Positions 6,802 to 15,562 of a DNA stretch of 64,000 bases are shown here, piece by piece. The DNA lies in IMG/VR virus record IMGVR_UViG_3300024520_005201, positions 1 to 64,000 of that record; one strand, 5' to 3'. Both the position numbers and the translations under genes were made by a program. This stretch comes from a virus. Every line of letters starts with the position of its first letter. The stretch's first letter is position 1. A model generated the notes under the pieces. It was not told the DNA's origin and did not search any database. It saw only the letters and a list, made by a program, of their open reading frames with translations.

Positions 6802-6816
6802 GGCCCCCCTTTTTTA
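6791..6816 (+). terminator. Intrinsic terminator of plus-strand block
   Basis: GGGGC (6794-6798) pairs with GCCCC (6803-6807) around TAAG, followed by CC and six T. The final stop codon of the block falls in the loop. It should end the tRNA/accessory transcript. Confidence 0.8.
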
Positions 6817-6893
6817 TCTACATATAATTTTGAATGAGACGCATTTGAAACGCAAATAAAAACATACTTCTCCAGTGGGACGTATATGAAACG

Positions 6894-6932
6894 AACGCCG
6901 CACGTCTTTGTACGTAAGTGGCGTTTTTTTTT
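6894..6932 (+). terminator. Second terminator at the convergence point
   Basis: AACGCC (6894-6899) pairs with GGCGTT (6920-6925), with an inner ACGT/ACGT helix, followed by a run of T. Read from the plus strand it is a strong terminator. On the minus strand the stem is followed by only a weak U-rich stretch, so it may stop minus-strand transcripts partially. The end of the minus-strand gene at 6931 overlaps its T-tract. Confidence 0.7.
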
Positions 6933-7263
6933 ATGAGCAGCTCATGGTGCTTGCGCCAGGCCCGCTCAGTGTGCTCTGGCCGGGTAATGATAATATGCTG
7001 TTCGGTGAACATATTCTATCGGCATTAATTGTTGCCGTAGGACCAGTAACATTTCTAGCAACTAAATCACTGAGGATTGTTGTAGCAGGACCGGTTATAT
7101 TTAGTGAAACTAAGTCCCCAAATATAGTTGCTGCTGGTCCAGTAGTATCTAATGCTATTAAGTCACTAAGGATTGTTCCAGCAGGACCAGTATAGCCCTC
7201 TTCTTCAAACCATATAGCAAGGTCAGAGACTGTAAATCCTAATCCAAAATTTTCATTAGCCAT
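6931..7263 (-). CDS. Repeat protein with 16-residue TGPA repeats, 110 aa
   Basis: After a 24-residue head (FTVSDLAIWFEEEG) the sequence TGPAGTILSDLIALDT recurs four times at 16-residue spacing, the last one incomplete (TGPTATI). Each unit fits one turn of a beta-solenoid or a short trimeric fibre rung. The C-terminal 28 residues are Ser/Pro/Gly-rich and differ. It is the last gene of the fibre operon, right after a large fibre protein, so a small virion or fibre-tip protein is likely. Family unknown. Unit number may vary by slippage. Confidence 0.6.
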   Translation of the reverse strand: MANENFGLGFTVSDLAIWFEEEGYTGPAGTILSDLIALDTTGPAATIFGDLVSLNITGPATTILSDLVARNVTGPTATINADRICSPNSILSLPGQSTLSGPGASTMSCS

Positions 7264-7271
7264 TTTTTATC

Positions 7272-8723
7272 CTATGGGAAGAATATTCTAGCAGCAACTT
7301 TAGGGTTATCTCCAGAAATAATTCCATCAGCAGCAGCAGACCATCCAACTTTTACCTTGGTTATTCCATCTGCTGTAAGTCCAACGACTTGATTACTTAC
7401 GATAGAACCAACTGTTGTTGAAGACAAAGTTCCTATTGCACTAGTGGTCTCACCTTCTTTATCATAAATAAGTTCTAGACTTATACCAGTTTGGCTTGCT
7501 CCATAAATTGTAAATTCTGCATCAATATTTGCACCGTTAATAGTTAGTAAAGGAGCAGAAGCATTGATGACTCCACTACCTGACCAGACTCTTTCTCCTG
7601 CTGTGCCATCTGTGGCGCTTATTTTACAGAATTGATAGTTATCTAATCCACCATCTACAAGAAACATTCGTCCAGATGGAGCATTATCCCATCTATATAA
7701 GGTTGGACTAGTTCCTTCTGTGTGGTTTTCATATACTACCATCTCATATATTGGTAAGATACCGCTATTCGTTGTATTATCAATCCTAATTAAAGCGTGA
7801 GTTTCCGTTCCTGTAGAAAAACTAGAAAGAGATGTTGGCAAAACAACTGATGATACATCTGCGAATGATGTTACATCTCCATTAGAATCAAGGTTAGCCT
7901 GTATACATTGAAACCCAGTAGCTCCATCATCTGGAATAAATGCAAATAGTTTATCATCTACTTCACACAATGCAGAACCCCAATATGGATAGTCGGCAAT
8001 GGGTGCGGAAATACTACCAGTTAGTGTTCCTAGGCTTGTAGATGCACTTCCTACTACTTTAACCAGTATTGGACTCGACCCCTGTATACATTCCACGCTA
8101 TACAATGTATCATTAGAAATACAAAGCTGTGAGTGTTGCATACTCTCGTCTCCTAATGACGAAACATTAATAACAGTTTCTGCTGAAACATCATATACAA
8201 CCATATGAGTGGCGTTCCCTCTTCCAACGCGATACGCCACATTGTTTCTCCAGGCAAGAGGACTAATTATAGGAGTTGAACCAATATTCCAATCTGTACC
8301 TAGGATGGATTGTGCAGAACTTTCTGTCGCATTACCGTCTCTATCAATTGAAACGAAGGTCATGTCTTGTGCTGCGGGTCCAGGATATGCCATAACTAAC
8401 ACACCACTACCATTAATTGAGGCTGCGCAAAACCCCATCTTTACAGTTTCCTTTTGTGCAAAAGCAGTTTGACTTACATAGCTATGAAAAGAAGTCCATG
8501 GCCCATTAGCAGCTACATCGTACTTCCAAATTTCATTTTTACCAACCGCATATAAATCATTGCCCCAATGAGCTACATTGTTATACTGGGCAGATTCATC
8601 ATTGGTATTATCGGCTCCAAAGTCAGAACCAATTTGTACTAACTGCATATTAATTTCTTTGAATACTGCATACTGAGTGGGTGTCGAACCTTTAATTCTC
8701 ATGTATAAAAATGGCTGTGTCAT
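7272..8723 (-). CDS. Fibre-like virion protein, 483 aa
   Basis: Rich in G, S, T, N and V with little lysine, typical of beta-structured virion appendages. The sequence shows propeller-like blades, each with an aromatic-D-x-x turn (GNDLYAVGKNEIWKYD, WRNNVAYRVGRG, SNDTLYSVECI). The last 110 residues form a separate beta-sandwich-like domain ending in KVAARIFFP. It sits between the 16-residue repeat protein and the 881-aa protein, with which it shares the blade style. A host-recognition or decoration role is inferred from context and composition only. Confidence 0.65.
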   Translation of the reverse strand: MTQPFLYMRIKGSTPTQYAVFKEINMQLVQIGSDFGADNTNDESAQYNNVAHWGNDLYAVGKNEIWKYDVAANGPWTSFHSYVSQTAFAQKETVKMGFCAASINGSGVLVMAYPGPAAQDMTFVSIDRDGNATESSAQSILGTDWNIGSTPIISPLAWRNNVAYRVGRGNATHMVVYDVSAETVINVSSLGDESMQHSQLCISNDTLYSVECIQGSSPILVKVVGSASTSLGTLTGSISAPIADYPYWGSALCEVDDKLFAFIPDDGATGFQCIQANLDSNGDVTSFADVSSVVLPTSLSSFSTGTETHALIRIDNTTNSGILPIYEMVVYENHTEGTSPTLYRWDNAPSGRMFLVDGGLDNYQFCKISATDGTAGERVWSGSGVINASAPLLTINGANIDAEFTIYGASQTGISLELIYDKEGETTSAIGTLSSTTVGSIVSNQVVGLTADGITKVKVGWSAAADGIISGDNPKVAARIFFP

Positions 8724-8732
8724 TGTGCTCTC

Positions 8733-11378
8733 CTAATCGTCCAGGTTGTATTTTGCTTTAGCATATTTTTCAAATCTTAATACTTCTACATCAGCTAGTA
8801 TTCTATCGTACATTGCCATCTCATATATAGTCCCATCATAATAAAGAGATGGAGAGTATACGCCAGAGATTTGTGCACCTGTAGTTCTTCCGAATGTTGT
8901 ATTAGATAATCCAGTAGCTTCGATTGTTCCATCTGTAGTCCACTCGGTTTCCTGTAGTTGTCCGCTTGGAAATAATTGTCCTTGGCCTTCAAAGGCAGTA
9001 TTTCTCCATACAGCCAGCCTGGTATTATCTGCTATTCCACCGCTTGGAACAGCAAGCTCTCGAACAGGCTGCGCACCTAGTGCTGCTTCAAAACTAAAAT
9101 CTCTTAATCTTAGCTCAGAATCAGTGGAATGTGTAAGCATAGACCAGTATTCATGATTAGTCAGACTAGACGTTGAGGATACATTATCATCAGACATGCT
9201 AAAGATTGTCATCTCCGCTACAGAACTAGGTTCATAGATAAGAAAAATAGTTGCAGATTGGCCGGTAATAGGAGAGCCAGATGTGAATAAGAATTCTTCA
9301 TTTGTATCTACAAACGACACACCATCTAGGCCATTATTGGCTGCTTGAATTAAAGTAGGTTGTGAGCTAGTGTTAAACTGTACAAGACCAGATAATGCTG
9401 TCCCTTTATCTCTCCACTCGGAAACATTATGGGTCACTCCACTAGTAATAGTAGTATCATCATTCGCCTCAAACCAGCTCAATAGACCATTTAAGTCTGT
9501 CGGGTCATCAAGAGCTACAATATCTCCTTGACCAAAATTAATTTGTCCATTAAGAGTATATCTTTGATATCTCTGTAGCCCATCTCCTTTTGCATCCCAA
9601 TCGACTGTATATATTTTACCCTCTGTTACAATAACATTAGCAACTAGTAATCCTGTGGCTCCTATTACACCAGAGATTGCTCCATCACTGGTGCCTACTA
9701 ATGTACATGCAGATTCTGGTGCATGATTATGAATATCATACCACCATCTTATATCAACATCCCCGCCTACTAGGGCTCCTGAGCTTGGTATAATGGAATA
9801 AGATATTCTAATAATTCCATCTTCGTCAGTAAGATTACTTCCTCTGTATATGATATCGGCAACTCTATGACCATCATTATCTAATTCTGAGTGACGTGCT
9901 CCTCCGCCCAGTTGACCATGGGGGAAGGCTCTCTGCCGAACCTGTTTAGCTGGGTGACCAATGAAATCAAATGCATGCGCGCCACCATCTTTAGTGGGTG
10001 GATTAGGATGATTACCACCATCAGTATTTCCAGACCCTCTAAATACATGGTAAAAAAGGTTACCAAATTCACCGCCACCACCGGGTGAGCCTGTACATCT
10101 TTGTCCCGCAAATCTACTAGCGCAAATTATGGATGAACGACCAGTTCCATCAAGGCCTCTGTCTTTTTGGTCTATAAAAGCGCGAAGAATTATGTCTTCA
10201 TCTTTTCTTGATGCTGCGCCGAAACCCCCTAGCCATGAACCTTCTTGGTTATGCATCATCTTAAATGGATTTGCTCTGAATCCGGTGACTGGCTGACTTC
10301 CTGGTGCCTGTACCCCTATAAGAACGCCAGTGCCACCCACTCGCCTTAATGGCTGCGCTGCTAATCCATGGTTGGTATCTGTAGTAGATGGTATTGACCC
10401 AATATAGCCTGCAGTAGATGCATGTGTAGCATAGTATGCCCATAATGTAGGTTCAGCAGTTTCTCCTGGTGCGTTACCAGTATCATAAACATTATCGACA
10501 AAGAATAATGGGCGCCCCTCAAATTGACTAGTAGTTGTTAAGGTGTCTCCAACATCTATTCCTACGATGACACTTGGTGTTCCTGTATCAAAAATAAGAC
10601 CTTCAAAAACTGTACTTGTTGCATCTACTCTTAATATTTGAACATTATCTGTAGCATTTTTATTAAGGATATACAAGTCATTCATATAACTCGCAAAGTC
10701 CATTGGATGTCTAGATGTAGTACCAAATGAATTGGTTCCAAACGAATCAAGAACGAAGTCATAATATCCAAAGGATGCTTCACTAGATGTAGTGTAATAA
10801 ATTCTATCGCCGTGCTGAATCTCTGTTAAAATTCCACCATTTGTATCATTGATAGCCAGCCCTCCTGCTTGGGCAGAAGATGTGGTCCATGTTTCTGTAT
10901 CTCCATCAAGCTTTGCATATCTCCATGTCGCTCCATTAGAGACTGACCACGCAGTAACTAGCTGTGGTTTATTCTGTACAAACACGGGATAGAGACCCAG
11001 TGTGCTTGTAGATGTTGCTGTTTTACCAGTGAGAAAATGCTGAGAGACCCATATGCCAGAGGCATCGCTGTAGTTATAGATTGTATCTCCAAGAATAAGA
11101 TAATCTTTTCCCATGAAATTAACAGCGCGATTAACAGCCTGCTTGTTTCCATTGCCAGTTTCTGTATTCCCGGTGATGCCACCATCCAGTAATATTGGGG
11201 CACTTGAAAAATAATTAAAAGAATTTCTTGAAGCATCAGCCACTACTGACGTGAATGGTTGTTCTTGTCTATCAGCTTGTATACAATTCGACCCAAAATC
11301 CTGTCCACCGTAGTTATTAGTTCCACGTTCAGGAGTAGCCGTCATATATCTAGCATGTAATACCCATTCTAGTGCCAT
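8733..11378 (-). CDS. Large fibre-like protein with C-terminal LamG/concanavalin-like domain, 881 aa
   Basis: N-terminal two-thirds is beta-rich and propeller-like (GKDYLILGDTIYNYSD, HGDRIYYTTSSEASFGYYD). A central glycine-rich stretch has GSPGGGGEFG and QLGGGARHSE. The last ~230 residues fit a LamG/concanavalin-type jelly roll: LLSWFEANDD, VSEWRDKGT, FLIYEPSS, and the classic end YDGTIYEMAMYDRILADVEVLRFEKYAKAKY. Such domains bind glycans, so this is the best receptor-binding candidate in the window. Start ATG 11378 with AAGGA upstream. Confidence 0.75.
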   Translation of the reverse strand: MALEWVLHARYMTATPERGTNNYGGQDFGSNCIQADRQEQPFTSVVADASRNSFNYFSSAPILLDGGITGNTETGNGNKQAVNRAVNFMGKDYLILGDTIYNYSDASGIWVSQHFLTGKTATSTSTLGLYPVFVQNKPQLVTAWSVSNGATWRYAKLDGDTETWTTSSAQAGGLAINDTNGGILTEIQHGDRIYYTTSSEASFGYYDFVLDSFGTNSFGTTSRHPMDFASYMNDLYILNKNATDNVQILRVDATSTVFEGLIFDTGTPSVIVGIDVGDTLTTTSQFEGRPLFFVDNVYDTGNAPGETAEPTLWAYYATHASTAGYIGSIPSTTDTNHGLAAQPLRRVGGTGVLIGVQAPGSQPVTGFRANPFKMMHNQEGSWLGGFGAASRKDEDIILRAFIDQKDRGLDGTGRSSIICASRFAGQRCTGSPGGGGEFGNLFYHVFRGSGNTDGGNHPNPPTKDGGAHAFDFIGHPAKQVRQRAFPHGQLGGGARHSELDNDGHRVADIIYRGSNLTDEDGIIRISYSIIPSSGALVGGDVDIRWWYDIHNHAPESACTLVGTSDGAISGVIGATGLLVANVIVTEGKIYTVDWDAKGDGLQRYQRYTLNGQINFGQGDIVALDDPTDLNGLLSWFEANDDTTITSGVTHNVSEWRDKGTALSGLVQFNTSSQPTLIQAANNGLDGVSFVDTNEEFLFTSGSPITGQSATIFLIYEPSSVAEMTIFSMSDDNVSSTSSLTNHEYWSMLTHSTDSELRLRDFSFEAALGAQPVRELAVPSGGIADNTRLAVWRNTAFEGQGQLFPSGQLQETEWTTDGTIEATGLSNTTFGRTTGAQISGVYSPSLYYDGTIYEMAMYDRILADVEVLRFEKYAKAKYNLDD

Positions 11379-11391
11379 TATAAATTCCTTA

Positions 11392-11751
11392 TTACACCCA
11401 AGTAATTGCGCCGTTGAAGATTGTTAGAACCTGACCCTCATCTCCAGACGGTAGTACCGTCAGGCCTCCTGCACCATCCACGTATAGGATATCTCCCTGA
11501 ACATATGATGTCTGTCCGGTCCCGCCGTAATCCTGTGTAATTCCGCTACCTTGCCAGGAGCCTTGTGTAACTAAGCCTAGAGTAGATACTCCAGATGTCT
11601 TCACTACTAACGAATCAAAGGCTGGAAGTAGTGCGCCACTTAGTACCGTCAGGCTGCCAAATGTAGCTTGTGTAGGTATACTTACGAATAGATTAACCTG
11701 GCCAGGCTGATTCACTAAGCTTCCTTGTGGTCCTCTTCCTAAATAAGACAT
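11392..11751 (-). CDS. Small virion-like protein, 119 aa
   Basis: Gly/Ser/Thr/Val-rich beta protein. The C-terminal part, ITQDYGGTGQTSYVQGDILYVD and DEGQVLTIFNGAITW, is the GGTGQTSY repeat motif common in phage tail-fibre shafts, where each repeat forms a trimeric turn. The start overlaps the previous stop (TAATG). It is probably a short fibre or fibre-attachment piece working with the adjacent large proteins. Confidence 0.7.
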   Translation of the reverse strand: MSYLGRGPQGSLVNQPGQVNLFVSIPTQATFGSLTVLSGALLPAFDSLVVKTSGVSTLGLVTQGSWQGSGITQDYGGTGQTSYVQGDILYVDGAGGLTVLPSGDEGQVLTIFNGAITWV

Positions 11752-12347
11752 TATTCTTCTCCCAAAAACTCGTTTAAAATTTGTTCTTCTTCTGGTGTAA
11801 TCTCTGCAAGTATCTCTTGCGGAGTTCTTAATTTTCCACTAAAAAAGGAACCGTCCGGTGGACCGTCCCATTTTCTATGCTTTGCAGCCCACTTTAATAG
11901 TGTAATATAGCTGTATGAACTTGCCATATAATCTTTATGACTACCTATATCTATTCCAAGCTGTTTGGATAGTTCTAATACTCTAAGGTCTGCGTCATAC
12001 TCTATTAAAACAACAGCATCGCGAGCCCATTTAAGCTCTTCTTCTGTATATTTTTTTGTTTTCTGTAACCATTTCTCTAGGACATCCCAACCAAGCTTAA
12101 GGTTTTCACCTTCCAGCTTATGTAAAAATCCTGATTTCCATTGTAGGAAATGTGCATACTCATGTAGGAGTAGTTGCATCAGTTCTACTTGTGAGTGTCC
12201 CTTGATTGTTAGGGATATGATGGGATTATTATTCTTTGAAATATCAAAAGTTCCGGGACATTGAGCAAGCTTAAGTTCTTCTTTATTGTATAGTCGTAGA
12301 TTACAACCATCGGCTTTTATATAACGCACGAGCTGCCAGAAATTCAT
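11751..12347 (-). CDS. Zinc metallopeptidase-like protein (HEYAH), 198 aa
   Basis: LLHEYAHFLQW has the HExxH zinc motif at residues 62-66, and VVLIEYDADLRVLELSKQLGI about 50 residues later offers an acidic third ligand, as in gluzincins and SprT-like enzymes. No signal peptide. It lies inside the fibre cluster, between a fibre shaft protein and a 751-aa fibre, so a role in virion maturation or host-surface proteolysis is possible; a catalytic role is inferred from the motif alone. Confidence 0.65.
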   Translation of the reverse strand: MNFWQLVRYIKADGCNLRLYNKEELKLAQCPGTFDISKNNNPIISLTIKGHSQVELMQLLLHEYAHFLQWKSGFLHKLEGENLKLGWDVLEKWLQKTKKYTEEELKWARDAVVLIEYDADLRVLELSKQLGIDIGSHKDYMASSYSYITLLKWAAKHRKWDGPPDGSFFSGKLRTPQEILAEITPEEEQILNEFLGEE

Positions 12348-12404
12348 AAGTCTAACTCCATTCTTATGTACTAAGCATTCGTAAATTTGTAATTTATTTA
12401 TCGA

Positions 12405-14660
12405 CTAACTGTCAGTAGACATCGCGGTGGCGAGTTTGTAGATAACAGAAATCCTTATTGTTCCAGTATCTAAAGTTCCCGCATCGGGCGTAACGCGAAT
12501 TTCTCTAGCAGATGCTGACCATGCTAAAGGACCGGCAGTCCAATCTGCACTAGATGTTGTATTTGCATCAGTAAATGGCAGGGCTGTGCCTCCAGCATCA
12601 GTATCTCCTCCATCAACTCCAACATCATAACTAACTGCTGTGGTTCCGGTAATAGTGCTAGTATTTCTACATAATATCGCAACATCGTAAGCTCCGGCCG
12701 GAATTAATCCAGTAGTTACTTCAGAACTTGAAACGTCTAAGACTTCTGAGGCGTCATAGGTTTGCACTGCGCCAAAACCTGTAGTTAATTTGCCAAATTC
12801 TCTGCTAGGATTTACAAATATGTCTCCTTGTACACTAATTTGTCCTGCATTGGAAATATTGATTCGCGAGAGTCCAGCCGTTGCAAGGTCAAGTCCTCCT
12901 GCATTGGAATTTAGAATTCCCTTAGTAGTAAAACCAAGACTTAACCAATTTGTAGTTGTTGCAGTATTTCCATGCATAAACAATGTTGGATGTGATTGAT
13001 TTGTGTGTCCGTAGTCAACGGCCGTATGGGTCAAGTCGATAATCTGCATGTAATTCGATGTGCTGCCAAAAAACATAGATAGCCCATCGTTGGTCTGTCC
13101 GGTATCCCAACGTATGCCAGCATCAGACCCGGTTCCCCATAAGCTATAGAGCATGTCTGTCGTAACTGTGCTTTTTCCAAAGGTTACACTAGATGACTTG
13201 AAATTGCAGGCAAGCGCACCATTAATAGCAATTGCCATTGAGTTAGTATCAGGGAAGTAGATACCGTCCCCAGCATCAGTTGGCGACTGAATTGCGCAGG
13301 CACCAATAGAACCATTTGGAACTACAACAGGAGCATCAATAACTAAATTACCTTTACCAAGACCAATAATAGCATTGCCGCCGCTGTGAGCTAAACTCAT
13401 CCATTCAGTATTATCCGTACTTGGGTTACCAGAACTATGAATAAAAATAGTTGGATTATCTGGCATTGCATGGTCATAATCAAAGGCAATAAAGGCATCG
13501 TCTCCAAAAACAACGTGTCTACTAGTACCCATTGCCCACAACATTTGGTTGTAAGACCCATTGTATGTTAATTGAGGACCGGAAATCCATTGAAACGTTG
13601 TAGAATTTGCTAAACGAACTCCAGAATTTGGACGAAGTTGAACATTACAATTTATTAAACCAAGTTGAAGGTCTAAAACATCTGTTCCTTCAACATTAAG
13701 TCTTCCTTGAGTTCCGTCATGATACATCTTCATATACTGTGTAGCATCTACATCTACATCTGTTCCACCATGGTGGAGGATTAATGAAACATCAGAAGAA
13801 ACAGCGTGGTGGTGGTCTTTGCTCTGGTTCGCCAACTCGGTGATAATCAGTGCGCCGCCCTGCGCGCTTGTGCCGTCAGCGCCAATACCTAAGACGAGGT
13901 TATGGGCGGTGGCCTGAGTTTTGTTCCAATTAAACGCCGCGTCGCCGCCGTCGCCAAGGAAAAGGAAGTCGTCGTCGAATATCTTCAGTCCTAGCTGCGC
14001 GCGAATTAGACCAACGAACGACGTTTCTCCGTTGCTCAGAATCTCGAAAGCCTTAGTCCCGCCCTCGCTAAATACCGCGCTGCTGCCGTCGTGGTACATT
14101 CTCATATACTTTGTGGCGTCTGAATCTACATCAGTACCACCATGGAACAATACAAGAGAAATATCACTACTGGTTGCAAGATGATGGTCTTTATTCCAGT
14201 TATCTTTTTCAGTAATGATTAATGCACCACCGGCAGTCACATCACCAGCGGCTCGCATAGCTAAAACATGATTGTTCGCCGTTGCCTGATTCGTGCTCCA
14301 TAGGAATAGCGAGTCGCTAGCACTTCCATATAGACTATAGACATTATCCTTATGTTGTGCTGACCCAGTTATAACTGTGTGGTGAACATTTAGTGTCCCG
14401 AGTGCATCTCCCGCTGCTGCGCCAATCCCAATCGTCCCTGCGCTCTGGCGGTTAATGAATATATCTTGAGCACCAAATGGATTAACAGTAGAGCTAAAAG
14501 CTAATTCAGAATTAGATGCAAAGTTCGCCCCATCTCCGGCAGAAAAATAAATTCCAGAACTCGCACCTGTTAAGTCGCCTAGGATTAAAGTTTGGTCTAG
14601 CGTCTCACCACCTCCACCACCTCCACCACCGCCAGGAATAGGATTACATATACTACTCAT
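12405..14660 (-). CDS. Long tail-fibre-like protein with internal repeats, 751 aa
   Basis: The N-terminus has a nine-glycine hinge (residues 10-18). Two ~80-residue units, about 116-190 and 236-315, are clear repeats: both carry GGALIITE, KDHH, SSD(I/V)SL, GGTDVD, DATxYM and MYHDG. Further weaker copies follow (GNTATTTNWLSLG). The last ~120 residues (AGAYDVAILCRNTSTITGTTAVSYDVGVDGG) form a different beta domain. Composition is strongly beta. The DNA of residues 188-285 is much richer in GC than the rest. A trimeric fibre or baseplate-appendage role is inferred. Confidence 0.7.
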   Translation of the reverse strand: MSSICNPIPGGGGGGGGGETLDQTLILGDLTGASSGIYFSAGDGANFASNSELAFSSTVNPFGAQDIFINRQSAGTIGIGAAAGDALGTLNVHHTVITGSAQHKDNVYSLYGSASDSLFLWSTNQATANNHVLAMRAAGDVTAGGALIITEKDNWNKDHHLATSSDISLVLFHGGTDVDSDATKYMRMYHDGSSAVFSEGGTKAFEILSNGETSFVGLIRAQLGLKIFDDDFLFLGDGGDAAFNWNKTQATAHNLVLGIGADGTSAQGGALIITELANQSKDHHHAVSSDVSLILHHGGTDVDVDATQYMKMYHDGTQGRLNVEGTDVLDLQLGLINCNVQLRPNSGVRLANSTTFQWISGPQLTYNGSYNQMLWAMGTSRHVVFGDDAFIAFDYDHAMPDNPTIFIHSSGNPSTDNTEWMSLAHSGGNAIIGLGKGNLVIDAPVVVPNGSIGACAIQSPTDAGDGIYFPDTNSMAIAINGALACNFKSSSVTFGKSTVTTDMLYSLWGTGSDAGIRWDTGQTNDGLSMFFGSTSNYMQIIDLTHTAVDYGHTNQSHPTLFMHGNTATTTNWLSLGFTTKGILNSNAGGLDLATAGLSRINISNAGQISVQGDIFVNPSREFGKLTTGFGAVQTYDASEVLDVSSSEVTTGLIPAGAYDVAILCRNTSTITGTTAVSYDVGVDGGDTDAGGTALPFTDANTTSSADWTAGPLAWSASAREIRVTPDAGTLDTGTIRISVIYKLATAMSTDS
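13716..14315 (-). repeat. Internal repeat pair of the 751-aa fibre gene
   Basis: Unit A (about 14091-14315) and unit B (about 13716-13955) encode homologous ~80-residue blocks sharing GGALIITE, KDHH, GGTDVD and MYHDG. The protein identity is high while third-position use differs between the units, because unit B and its flank are GC-rich. Confidence 0.7.
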
Positions 14661-14662
14661 GT

Positions 14663-15097
14663 TTAATTCTCCGTTTGACCACCAAATCTATTAGGTGTAC
14701 GTACAGTGATTGGACTCAGTGATGCTGCACGAGAAGCCACCTTAGTAACCCCCGCACCCTCATCATGGGCTACATAATAAATAGTAGTCTGTATGTTGCC
14801 TGCCAAATCACTACTTCCAAATAAACCGCTTCCCGTACTTAGCTCAAGTTGACTACCTCCAAACCCATCTAAAATGAGAGTTCCTGAAGCACCCAGGGCC
14901 ATGTTAGGTGTAATGGGAGTATTCCCATTATAAAATCTAATTGTATTTAAACTATTAGCCTGATTGCTAGCAATAAGCTGATTGATTCCAATCACAATGC
15001 CATCCTGAGCAGGAATAATAACATCAAGAGTGCCGCCACCAGTTGTGACGGCACCATTGGCAATACTAACTTTTTCCGTTCCAAATCTTCTTGCCAT
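14663..15097 (-). CDS. Small beta-rich virion protein, 144 aa
   Basis: Gly/Thr/Ser/Asn-rich with alternating hydrophobics: TTGGGTLDVIIPAQDGIVIGINQL and GNIQTTIYYVAHDEG. This reads as a single jelly-roll-like domain, similar in style to the 144-aa protein at 16544. It ends with a loose R/N/Q tail. Located between the 751-aa fibre and the MGSLN group, so a decoration or fibre-collar protein is likely. Not assigned to a family. Confidence 0.6.
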   Translation of the reverse strand: MARRFGTEKVSIANGAVTTGGGTLDVIIPAQDGIVIGINQLIASNQANSLNTIRFYNGNTPITPNMALGASGTLILDGFGGSQLELSTGSGLFGSSDLAGNIQTTIYYVAHDEGAGVTKVASRAASLSPITVRTPNRFGGQTEN

Positions 15098-15107
15098 TAT
15101 TTATCTC

Positions 15108-15548
15108 CTAATCAAATGCGCCGGAACTTGGGACTCTATCGACGATAGAATCATCAATACTGTCCTTCCTGACAATTGTCTCCCCCTGGTGGTAAGCCCA
15201 CTCTTGTGGCGTATTAGGTACAAGTGCAGGTGGAATAACTGGAACGGCAGTATCGGGAACATTAAGGTCCCTTGCACCATTACGAGCTAGTCTAGCACTA
15301 GTACTTCTACTTTCAAACTGTAGTCCCCAAGCAATATTTTCATGATATTCAACTGTAGCGGGGGCAATATTATCATCTCTTACAATTGAACCAGAACTGA
15401 TAGTTCTGCTTAGTTCGGGGCGATGGTCAGTGACTACTGCCACAACATCGTCCGTGTTATCTGTTTCTATAATCCGAATATCCTGTTTCCGATAAGTAGT
15501 TGTTTGCTTTGCGGCTACAGGAATTCCAGAAGCATTAAGTGAACCCAT
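15108..15548 (-). CDS. MGSLN-type virion protein, 146 aa
   Basis: One of three consecutive genes whose product begins MGSLN (others at 15563 and 16127); the protein at 16544 begins MGS. This one continues ASGIPVAAKQTTTYRK and is polar with many D, R and T. Bodies differ but share the pattern of short polar segments rich in T, V and D, such as IRIIETDNTDDVV. The shared start suggests duplication of a leader or attachment peptide. Likely structural, by position. Confidence 0.6.
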   Translation of the reverse strand: MGSLNASGIPVAAKQTTTYRKQDIRIIETDNTDDVVAVVTDHRPELSRTISSGSIVRDDNIAPATVEYHENIAWGLQFESRSTSARLARNGARDLNVPDTAVPVIPPALVPNTPQEWAYHQGETIVRKDSIDDSIVDRVPSSGAFD

Positions 15549-15562
15549 TTTATCCTCCTAAA

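Noticed and set aside
7036-7190. 48-bp tandem repeats as a CRISPR array
   Set aside because: Units are contiguous without spacers, in frame and coding for a repeat protein.
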